DNA from: Acanthaster planci
Taxonomy: Eukaryota; Echinodermata; Asteroidea; Valvatida; Acanthasteridae
Direction: 5' to 3'
NCBI RefSeq assembly: GCF_001949145.1
Contig: NW_019091536.1
Location: forward strand, 457,722-521,721
DNA length: 64,000 nt
Position 1 is the stretch's first letter; the number at the start of each line of letters is the position of its first letter. Below the pieces are notes generated by a model, which had not been told where the DNA came from, searched no databases, and saw nothing but the letters and a program-made list of their open reading frames with translations. Below are positions 39,301-51,300 of this stretch, one piece after another. The translations under genes were made by a program, and so were the position numbers.

Positions 39301-42300
39301 CAAGAAGCTGCGCCGCCAGACGGAGACCAGTCGCACCTCGGGCCTGAAGGCGCTGAGCAGGGAGAAGCGAGAGATGCTGGAGGCCTACCAGCATCTCTTC
39401 TACCTGCTGCAGACCAACCCCAGCTACCTGGCCAAGCTCATCTTTGCCATGCCCAGAGCCGTACCACCAAGTTCATGGAGTCCGTCATCCTGACGCTCTA
39501 CAACTACGCCGCCAACCAGCGCGAGGAGTTTCTCATGCTTAAACTCTTCAAGACGGCTCTGGAGGAAGAGATAACGTAAGCTCTTTACTGATTTTTTTTT
39601 CTCTAGACGTGGGTGAGATGTTGCTTTTTAGCTTAACAGGCTTGACAAGGGTGGCTATGAAATTAAAGAACTACACAAGGGTTTTGTGGTTTGGGTGCAG
39701 TTACTTTTTGCTTATCTTGATTGGTTGTTTCGAAATGCCCATGATTTTAATTTAGAAATGCCTAATGGGTCAAAGGTTTGTGTCACTGGAACGGGTTATT
39801 GTCTCTGTAGTGTGCTGCCTCTTGTATGGAGCAGTGGTGAAGACAAATGTGAAAAGCAGTTGTCTGAGGTGACTAGCTTTCTCCAAAACTGAAGGTGGCG
39901 TGCCGTTGCAAGTTCAATTTTGTGGGCCTTTTGTCAGTACTGTACTGAAAATGAACAGCAGCATTAGTCAGACTGAACAGAACTTTGAAATAACCAGCTT
40001 GAAATATCAAACTGGGATGAAAAACTTGTGTGGAAGAGAAACACTTTTCTTTTAGAGAAAACTCCTGTTTGATTTTGTTTGACCCCAGTTTCGCATACAC
40101 AACAGAGCTAGGGCCAGGTTCCAAAAAAATAGTCAGATTTTCTTGCCATGTATTGAGTGAAGGTTGTCAAATAATACTTTTTGGCTTTATCGGTGATTAC
40201 TTTTGTTGGTCATTGTGGGAGCCATGTTAAAGGGACAATGATACTTCTTGTGACCATTGAAAAGATTTTGCACACCCATCAATTTTTTTGAACAGTTCTT
40301 CAATACAGGGCGTATCAAAATGAAGGAAACCCTAATTTAACCATAATTAATAGGGAAACTGCAGATTTCTTAATTAAGCATTATATGTCTCCAGAAAGGC
40401 CTGAATGTCTTCTTTCCAGTGACACCTTGATCATGTGCTCAATGTTACAGTGGAACGAGTAACAATGCATTGTTTACCAGCAGGTGAAATTTACTCTGTG
40501 GCAAATCAGCATACACTGTAGATGATGCACATTTGACTGTGCTTAGGCCAACACAAACAAGTGCTTTTGAATGTTTGTGTATGCTACCGGCAATTTGTCA
40601 CAGAGCAAATGTCACCTGCTGGTCAACAATGCATTGTTACTCGTTCAACTGTGACATTGAGCACATGATCAAGATGTTGTTGGAAAAAGACATGCTGGCC
40701 TTTCTGGAGACATACAATGCTTAATGAAGAAATCTGCATTTTTCCTGTAAATTGTGGTTGAATATGGGTTTCCTTTATTTTGATTGGCCCTGTATCTTGG
40801 ATTGTGTAGATTGGTTTGCAATGAGGTACTTGTCTCTTTCACACGGATTTTTGCTTTTCAGTTGTGGAGTTTTCTTTCATTTATTCCATGCATGGCATTT
40901 TTCCTTTCAACTTTTGTTGTCATTTACTAGTCTGCCTGCATTATTTTTTACATGTAAGATCTATTATCTCAAATACCTTGCACCGAACTCCAGGACGCTA
41001 CCAACATGCATGCTGGATGGACCAACAAGTCCACCAATTTTTGGTTAGACGGCAATCATAATTCAAGGTTTATCCAAGTTTTCAAGCAATTTCCCGCCTT
41101 TGTTTTACAATGAATATAAGTTACATTGATGCCAGGTGGGGAAATGAATAACGTCCACCAGTCCAATTTAGAGGTACATGTCTGTAAGTTGATGCTTGAC
41201 TTGCTGCATTTTAGTTTTGCTTTTATCTGTACTTGTAATCTACAGTTTTTTCTTCGGTTTTATTTTTACGCTGCCAATTTTCACTCTATTATTTTGTATC
41301 TGAGACCACTGCAATCTTTCTTGCCACTTTTTATCCACCTCTCCATCATACATCTTTTCGCTTCTTTCCGGATGCCACCTCTACCCTAGGATGATGTAAG
41401 TAAGGAGGTGTCAACCTCTTTCCCCAGGACGTGTATTGTACCACACACTGTTTGAATTTTGTATCTGGTAGTGGCACACACTACAATTCGTGGTTGATGT
41501 GATGTCCTTAACTGTTTCATGTCTGATAGAGAATTCAATTTGTAAACATGTAACAGTGGTAGACATTTAACTGAGAATACTAACCTCATGCACATTTAGT
41601 ATGTTTTTGCCATCTAAGCTTTTGCTTCCAATAATGTCACATGGGCAGGCTTGAAATTTGCTGAAATTGGACAGGCGCATAATTTGTTGTTCAGCTTGGC
41701 TGCTTTCAAGTAACATTGGGACAAAATTTGTTCATGCATGATGATGCAAATAACCCAAATCTCAGGCTGCGATATCCCTTCAACTACCAAGAAGTGATAA
41801 TTCTTTTTCTTTTTTCCACTTTTTTTCATTTCCACTAATAGACTCCCTTTTGGAGGGAGGGAGGGAGGGAGGGAGGGAGGGGTAAACACTGAAACAGAAT
41901 TTATTTCCCTTCAGAAGTGAAGTAATATGCCTTTGTCTTCTGTACTTTCCCAGCTATGAATTGATAGAGGATATCTGTATCGCATTTCAAAGCTGCTCAT
42001 ATCGAATTTACGACAGCAAACCACCGAAAACTTTGTGAGTTGTGAAAGAAGAGATAAAGGGACATCCTTTCAGACTTGAGATCTTTCCTTGCCTCTTGGT
42101 CATTCAGTTGGACTGTAACAATTGTGCATCATGGCATTTGGCCAGAAAAGTCATCTTGGGAAAAGAGTAAAATGTAATCTGTACTGAACCTTGGAACAGT
42201 GACATAGCTGATCAGGGGTATGTTTTGGCCTGTGGGCTCCCTGTTTTGATCCTGGGTGGAGAATGGCAAGTGCTGAATGTCTGTTGGCGATCCTGCTCCT

Positions 42301-45300
42301 GAACATAAAAGTCCTGAGACCGTGAGATGAGGCTTAATTGTACTCGTCCTCTCTCCGTCACTCCTTCAGAGGTTATTCATACAAAATGTACATTCTGTTG
42401 TGTCTGAAAAATCCTTTCTGAAGATTCATTTGTATCCATGTCTTATTAGGAATACATGTACATTGTGAAGTCAAAATGTTCATTTTGTCTACTGTACCTT
42501 CTGGTCCTATTGTGTCCTAATGCAAACAGGAAAAGGTGAAATGAACCAATTTTTGTGGAGAAAGGTCCATAACAACGTAGGAATTGTGTCCATAGGTAAA
42601 CATCAACTTCAGAGTCTTACCTCGTTGGCCTTTCAGTTTGAATATACCGGTATATGTATGCCAATGTTGGGATTGGCAAACACATGCATCATGTATATTT
42701 GGTGTCTGTAGTTCTAGGTTTTATTGTTACACGTTTTAGGCAAAACTGAGATCATTGTTGAATTCACCGTCTTTTATTTGATGTGGAGATTAATTATTTG
42801 CAGTTCCAGTAGACCACAACCTTATCTTGTTAGTGAACTCTCAAGAATGTTTCAAGTAGCTGTTCCAGAGTTTCATTGCTATATTGCTATTAACTCATTT
42901 TGTATATACCTGTGGTGTTCTGACCCAATGAACATGGTGCATGGTGCCCTGTTTTACTGATTCTGCAATCATTTTTGTCATTCAATCAGCCCTGTTGACA
43001 CACCGTGCATGTTCTTCGCTTATTCATCATGGATTCACCTGTTTGGCATGCCCCAAATCATTCTTGCGGAGGTTTCTTTAATTAAGGAAGCACAAGCACA
43101 TGTGTCTTCCCCAATACAAAACAAACAACTCAGAGAATTGTAATTTGAACATTTTCTGTTGATAGGAAACTTGATCTACTTGTAAATGAAGTGAAAGTTA
43201 AAGTTTGTCAAGAGGATGGTTGAGGGAGTTGCCATGACAGCTGTAATCATGGAAACCAAACAATCACAGCGGACAATTTGGACACACACATGTGCTGTTT
43301 CCTGATAGCTTTTTGCATGAAGGCATCTTGATATTTAGGGAAACCATTCCAAGAAAATTGAACACATTGTGGTCTCCTGTTATGTGACTAGTGTGAACCC
43401 TGTGCTGTTGACCTTAACATGTTGCAAATTCTGATGGCTGTCAAGATTGTGTTTTTGTTTTCACCGAGATAAACATTGCTGAAGAATCAATTGCCTATAA
43501 TCACAGCACAAGTACATGTAGTTCACCACCTCCTTGTTGGATGATCAGGTGGCAGAACCAACAATAGAATTTGGTTTAACCATATGTGGTCTAAATTGCC
43601 ACAAATAGTGGTATACTGTTTCATAACAATGACCGATTCCCTCCGCCATTGACAACTGAAAAAATGTTGGCGATTCCCAGCAGCCCGGTCTTTTGTTTCA
43701 AGTACGGTCTTTTGTTACAAGGCCCAGTTCCTTTGTCCGATTTTGGGCACTCCGACTATGCGCACAAACCTAAGGTCTCTGGTACTGGGCACCCCTGCGT
43801 GAAGTGGTTAAAAAAAAAAAAAATGAAGTGGTTTCCACTTGGGAATGAGAAGGTCACTTTTTGTCCAAGAGTGCCTCATCTGGCACGTAGACGCACTTGT
43901 CCACACCTGTGCACTCCTCCTGTGTGTGCTTGGCACATGACAGCCATGGGTTTTGCTGATGTGTTGTTGGCTCAGGCTGTCCTCTTGTCACTGGTGATGG
44001 GTTCTCATGCACAGCGACCATAGCTAAAACTTGCTGTTGGACGTGCAGATGTGATTAATGTGCATGCTGTGATTGTTTCATGTTTGATTTGCATGAAGTA
44101 CTGTACCATGTGCGTTGTATGCACGGCATTTTCATTGGTCATGTTTACATTGTAATTATCTGGGCTGTGTGCACAAGCTATGGAGACCACTTTGTTTTCC
44201 TAACGAGAGGTTACATTTTGCCAGTTTACATGTACGAAGTACTTTTTGTCTTGGTATACCAGGAAAAGTGTGATTTGGTTCAAGACAGCCAATGGACCTT
44301 TCCCATGGAATGTGCAAATTAGGCAGGTGCATGCGCCCTGCTACCACTGGTTGGCAAGTGCAGCCATCAACACTGTCGGCAGTGTAGGAGAGTTGCTCTA
44401 ACCACAACCTGGCGCATTGAAGGTCAAATAAAACCATATTACAGCCTTTTTCGAATACTTCAGCACACTTTTCTTGAAACTAAGTGAAGTTTCAGTGTCT
44501 TGGGGTTGGTATCAATTCCTTGTCTTTAAGTTTGGCACTCAGGTCAAACTATACTATACATGTACTAGTACGGAAACGGCTTGCATGTGCTTATAGTTGC
44601 GCGCGCATGGAGAATTGTATTGTTACGTCATAGATTTAAGCAACTTTGCCAACCAGTGGTAGTAATGCGCATGCACCTGCCTATATTTCATGGGAAAGGT
44701 CCATTGATGGACTGGTTCCATCTGTTATATTTCAAACTCAAAAAGGGACGGAAGGAACTACGCTACACGTGAGAGCACTCAGGCTGCATCCAAAAGTTGT
44801 GGCTGTGGCTATGTACATGTATAACGTGCACCTATAGCAGCCACTGGCTTGTAGCTAGTAGCCACTTCCCTTAGATGCACATGTTATGGCTGGCCACAGA
44901 TAAATAGACACTTGTGCATACAGCCCAAACATGCCAAATGGATCAAAGTACTGGGTATCGTATGTAAGCTTGTTTATTGTGTGCCCTCTGTCTATTCGGC
45001 AGTATTGTACTGTGCATGCCAAGTTGAAACGTTGCTTACTCATGTACATGTAATTTGCCATAAGTGTAAAGTCTTATGTGGCACTGGCATTGGCCAAGTG
45101 TGTGTTGTATTTGACCTGTAACAGTGTTGTGAAAGTTATTGTTTCGAGTGTTTACAACAAAGATGGAAGTTACCGCAATAGCCTCAAAAAGTTTCTTAGG
45201 CCGTGTCCAAAATGGACTTCCAGAGCTACAGCTAGGTCCATTGCCTGTGCGTCTCCGCGCATTTCCAATGGAGCGAAGACCTTGACCTAGCTCTAGACAA

Positions 45301-48300
45301 CAGATTCAGATGCAGCCTTAGTCATTTAGTTTTTGTTCCAAAATAATTTTTATCATTTCAAAGACTGTGTTGTGAAGAGAATTATTTTGTGATGTAGTTA
45401 GTTGTCAGATTTGATGGTTACTTCACTCCTTTGCAGCAGACTCATTGTTGGCCATTAAATCTCATTCCCTTGTTAATGCACAAGAGGAATGTCAACTTGA
45501 TTTGATAGAGTTGCTAAATCAGTCCATACTTCAGGATGGATAGAGTTGTTTTGTGTTTCTTTTGTAGAAAATGTACTTTTGATATTCCTCACCGATATCT
45601 TAATAACTTTTTACAGAGTGTCACAGTTTTGGATAGGCCCAAAACCATATTTTCTCATATCTGCACTCACCTGTACTGTTTCACAAAACTTTGTTCTTGA
45701 TGAACAGTCTGTCCTGTTTTTCTAACGTTGGCCGTTTTGTTTGTGTTGACAGCTCCAAAGTGGATAAGATGATGGAGATTGTAACAGGCAGTCCTATGGT
45801 CATCAAGATGGTAGTCACTTTCAACAGGTAAGACAACCAGAGCCCTCTATAGGCTCAGTAAACTGTGGACAGTTTTCCCATGCATTGTCCTGAGAGGGAT
45901 TGTGTCGGAATACAGACCAGTTCAGACTCAGGTTTAACCGGGCCACCAACTTACTCATGTAGCTACATGTATTTGTGACCCAGCCCGAGCAAATGAGTCA
46001 GAAGTCACCAGAGCCATTTTTGAGTTAAAGGAGAATCCTACATAATGTAGATCAATGGAAACATTCTACATTTCCCACCCACAAGTGTCCATTTTCATCA
46101 GGATCACAGGCCAGTTTGCTCTTTTTGATCCACACTGGAACAAAATTACTGGGAAAATGGCCTTAAAACTCATTTTGAAGGATCCAGTCACATTTATTCT
46201 GGAAATTTGAGGAAAACTGTACACTATTCTCATTACCAAGCATTCCTATGAATTTGTCCCATAGATGAAGTAGAATTTCTGACCTTTAGCCAGTGCATGA
46301 GACAGTTTTTTTTTCATTCAGTAGAAAAACCCTTCCTATTCCATGTAGATATTTCTTCAAGACTCCTGATAAAGAACATATCTTGTTTTCAGTATCTGTT
46401 GCATATGTGCCTTTTTTTAAGCAGATTTTGTTAAAAGTCAGTTTTTCAGGTCATTGCAATTTCTTAGAGCTGGTTGGTGCACTGGCACATTTTATGTTAG
46501 CTTTTGCTTTCCTCCGATGTAGCGTAAAATTAATACACAAGGTACAGGGTGCATTCTGTGAACTCTGAGGGAAAAAATTACCTGCTGGCTTGGTTGGGAC
46601 CTGAACCCAGAACCTCCGGTTTGTAAGCGCAGTACATATCGAATGAGCCAGTCCACATGTTCTCTAAAGAGCATTGTCTTAATTCATGTTTTCTCAGGGG
46701 TTCCTTGCCATGTTAAAGGAAATGTCACCGAGTACCAACTGCAATGGGTGTATAGGGTCTGCTCTTTCTACACCACAGTCATGTTTTTCCTGCAAGTGGC
46801 TGCTATAACAATGATTTGCTATCGGTACAAAATGTTACAGAAAAATTCACAGTGTTATAAATCCCACACAGCTATCAGAACACCAGACAATGTCACATGT
46901 ACTACTAAATACTAAATAAGAATACAATGCTATTTAAAATCAATGAGGCAGATCCGCAGATGTCCACTTTGAACGGAATTGGAGGTAAAATAAAAAACCA
47001 ACCAAAAGGTGATATTTCTGCAAACTTTGGCCCCCCGTACAAGTTGTAGGCAAAATGAGAGTGGTCAATATTTCCCATATCGTTTGCATTCTCTTTGCTG
47101 TGTTCATGTAAGAACACAGTTTGTTCGTGGAAAGAGAAGATACCGGTAATATACTGTACATGTACCAAGCTTGTTCCCAGATGCAGTTCCCTACTCCTCA
47201 ACCAGGTTCAGTTTTCCCTGGTAATCTGTGCACAAAACACATACTCGGTGCCAGGCAATATCGACCAGTTGTGGACAAATGGTTATTACTTGAGTTTCGC
47301 CCCCAGGTGACAGTTCTCATTTATGGTGACGCCTACTATAGCCTCAACTTAATGAACTTGTTAAGTTTGTTAATTGGTGAACAACAGAGGGGAACTGCTT
47401 TACAAGCATTGTAGGCCACCCGATGATTTGATCGGCTCTAATTGCTAAGCAAAAGTGTTGGGCTAGCATAGGTTCTATGCCCCAGGTACTAGTAGTTTGA
47501 GGCTGTTCCTTATTGAAACAGTGTGCGTTACCATGGATACCAAGTATTGGTAGTATTCTCAGGGGAACGTTTCAGTTATCAAATGCTTCACTGTGCCTAA
47601 CATAAAGCAGGTCACTAGTCGGTTGCCATATAGTTGATGTTGCTCCCAAATGGAGTCCCTCTTATTATTTGTTCCATGCTCAGTCGTTTGTATTCAAAAC
47701 AAGTAGCTTTGAAGGTTACATTGCTCCGAACGTACTTCCAAACCTCCTCTATCCTTGATTCATTGCAAAAGCAAAATGTCTCTCTCTTGTTGACCTAGTG
47801 TATCTACATGTAGTTGCCTGTCATCTCATTAACAAAATCGGTGAATGTGATTGATAACTAGCATTATTTTTTCTCTGTTTCTGCATTGCTGGCTCGTAAA
47901 CAGAGCGAGGTATATGAGGTGTATGAGGTACATGTTATATAATGGTACTGTGTATGAGGAATGCTAGAACCCCCCCACCGTAGCTTTGCATGACTCTTTC
48001 AAATTGCTCACACTCTGTTTTGATTCTTGGCGTCATATGATATTTGGACTCATTTCAGATCTGTCCTCTGCTCTTCGAATGTTCTCACTGTTAGACACAT
48101 TTACAGCAAAGTCGGGGGGGTGGGGTTGTATTCTATTGTGCCAACTTTCACACCACACCAGCTTCAAGAATCACTCCATGGCCTAAGGAATACTTGTACG
48201 TGATCCGTTCATGTCATCTCTTTGAGCTTAAAAATGTGTAGGTTTTGAGATGCAGTCATTTTAAACCGTTTGGATTTTTGCACTTATATGTATTGCTTTT

Positions 48301-51300
48301 GGAAATTATTTTTGACAGTTTCGGATCAAGTTGGTTGAGCACAGGTCTAATGATGCACTGTTCAAAAGTAAAATTTTGACACACACATACCTTTTTTAGT
48401 GGTCTGACTAGGGTTGTTTCTTGGTCAAAAGTAACCCTGTCAGTTCACAATCCTTGACTTCTAACAATCAGTAAGGTCTCTGTGTCGTATGAGGTGAAGG
48501 GGAATAACCTCACTGCCTTAAATTTCAAACGTTGAACGATCATTGCTTACAGGTGAATGCTTCCTACATGAAATGATCTCACTCTATCAAATCTGATTCC
48601 AGAGTCTTTTGTCTAAATCCATTGTCCTTTGCATGTATTCAGAAATGCATCCTCAGATTCAAACTACAAGTATTTGTAATTCACAGTCGCATGAACAGTA
48701 GAGGGCGCTTGTATCTTTCCCGGCATGCCCTGTGTCATGTAGACACCGTAGATGGCATTGTACATTGTACATGTAAGAGGTATCTTACAGGAAGTGTTAT
48801 TTTTTCATTGTTCACCATTTTGAATCCGGATACAAAATCCCCAAACAGACATTCGTTTTAAAGGGTCCATGCTGTGGAATTGTTTTTTCAGCCCTGTAAA
48901 TGCACATTTGTGTTCCAGCCAACCGTATTTTTATGATTGTTTTCCTATTTTCAGCAGTATTTTTTGGCAGCTTTTTGGTTTTATGCCAAAGCGATTTCCA
49001 TATTCCATGTCTGATAGAAAACCTCCATGTTGCATTGATTTGTGCTCAAAAATCAGCTAGAAATTTGAGCATTTTGCCGTGATAAATTCTCTTTCCTTCG
49101 GGGATTCATCACTGCGTAAATAAACGTCTATAAGCCAGCAAGCAAACCTTTCTTGAAATGTTTTCATTGAGTATTTTGGGTTTGTTATTTCCAACATGCA
49201 TTGTAAAAACAAATGTGCACATGTATAAACTAAATAGTGTCTTCCCTGATTCACATCACGGCAAAAGTACCATCAAGTGGCCAGAAAAAGAATTTTTAAA
49301 TGTTTAAAAAAGTGCACTTCAGTCACCAAAGGTATGGTTTTCTTAGATTGAAGTTGAGAATAATAATGCGCAAAAGTGTGTCCGAGAAAATTTCATCACA
49401 TGGACCCTTTATTTAAGTACAAGAACCAAACTGCATGTTTTTTTAGATTTGGCTGCATGCATCTTTTCGTGGATTACCATGTAGAAATTGCCATTGGATT
49501 ACCTTTTCTTCCCAGTCACCTTTTCTTTGTCAGGATTAGGGATCTCTGCAAACACGAATGAAAAAGATAACACAAAAAGGAATAGTGTTTTCTTCATAAA
49601 TGCACTTTGTAATAACCGCCAGATCAATCTTTCTCATTCTTTGTGGTTTGTTGTCATTATTCAGAGGGGCCAAAGGTCAGAGTTCATTGCGTGAAATCCT
49701 GCAGCCGTTGGTCAAGGGTGTGATGGAGGACAAAAAGTTGAGCATCAACACGAGTCCCACGGATGTCTACAAAGCCTGGATCAACCAGATGGAAACACAG
49801 ACGGGACAAGTTAGGTGAGTCGTGGATCACACCGGTGGGTCCAAGAGGCCGTGCAGGGACCAGAGGTCACCGACATCGCAGGTCATCATTGCTGAATGTT
49901 CTGCAGATTCTGCAAAGCACCACATAAGAAATTTGCAAGACAGTCAACAAGAAGTTCCTTTCCTTGTCAGAATGGCTATAGACAATTTGCACTCTTTGTG
50001 CACTTGAGAAGTTTCTGTAAAGTTATCAGTGTGTCACAGTGTCACCTCAGTACAAGTACTTACATGTAGCTGTTTGTGATTGAAGGAATTATAAGGCTCT
50101 GGTGTTGAGTAGTAAGCTTGCGGTATCTGGGCAGTATGTTGCTTCTCTTTTATCCAGCGACATCTCCAGATAAAAACTTTACCAGATATCCAGGGTAACT
50201 TAAAGATCTTGAGATCCTGCAAAGCAGAATTTCATTGACTATGTGGATTATAACCCTACGAGCCAGAATTTCATTGGCAATACGAATGTACTTACTACCT
50301 GGAGACCATCATTATGCAGACCACCTCTGATCCAACACAACAAAATGAGTAACAGAGCCAACAAGTATTGTCTTTATTTGCTCTGCATTCTACGTGTAGT
50401 GCTAATGCATGTGAATAGGAACTGAAAAGTACTTAAGGCCCGTTTTGTGAGATCTAGTAATAAATTGTTTGCACTGAAATTTGTCATAATCTCCTTGATC
50501 GCATTTCTGAAAACATTTCTCTAATTCCAGCAAACTGCCCTATGATGTTCCGACGGAGCAAGCCTTACAACAGAAGGAAGTACTGGAACGCATTGAGCAA
50601 TCAGTGAAAACCCTGGGCACAGTGGCCGAGCGTTTCCTGGTGTCCATATTTGCTGCTCTGGACAAATTCCCGTGAGTTGCCAGTGCCCTATTGTGTTCTG
50701 CTTGATAATGTTGATGAAGTAGCCAGAAGAAGCCTGTTCTTTGTTGAGAACAGAAAAATAAAAGGGATATTTTGAAACATGTTGAAATTGGCAGTCCATG
50801 GCCGTATGAATATTCAATTAGGCAATGGAAAATTTGAATTTCGGAAATGTCTTTTTTTATTACAAGGCAAGGTATTCCAGGCCATGCACCCAAGAATATT
50901 TGAGCTCTTGGGATTCGATGTTCTTAGCAATAAGGAGTTTTTTCAAGGGTTTCAAGTCTTTACTGGTCAAATTCAAGATGTATTGCCTTTTTACTTTGAG
51001 CTTTGGAGGGTAACCGGAAATTGGCTAATGGAAATGACAAGCATGGACCAAAGAGAGTGTACAGAGGATGCCCCTTCGATGTTTATTCAGTAAGGTCAAT
51101 ATTTGCTTATTTGTGTACATTTCTCAAGATACGGTATCCGCTACATTGCCAAAGTGTTGAAGCAGTCACTACACAGTAAATTTCCCAGTGCTACTGAGGA
51201 AGAAGTACTCAAGGTAAGGCCTTAAGATCATGCTTGAATCTTTTTATTCAGTCCAAGATATGTTTTTTCTGCCACACTGGTGCCTATATTCGTGCAGTTT

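Larger units (their letters stand above)
39576..45752 (+). other. Intron 27 (6.2 kb)
   Basis: It holds the 487-bp palindromic element (40306-40792), a GGGA tract (41853-41882), the partner of the inverted dispersed repeat (43670-43809) and an inverted repeat pair at 44288-44357 and 44646-44706. No nested gene was recognised. Confidence 0.75.
45828..49664 (+). other. Intron 28 (3.8 kb)
   Basis: It holds a copy of the dispersed element family (about 45991-46195) and a tRNA-like SINE head on the minus strand (about 46585-46660). No coding sequence was recognised. Confidence 0.75.

Noticed and set aside
39106-39579. Exon 27 as evidence that the gene is a pseudogene
   Set aside because: All other exons, splice sites and the C terminus are intact and conserved; a single missing C in a C run is more simply an assembly error.
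39576-49664. Nested gene in introns 27-28
   Set aside because: Only short scattered frames on either strand, none with a family signature; the space is taken up by repeats.
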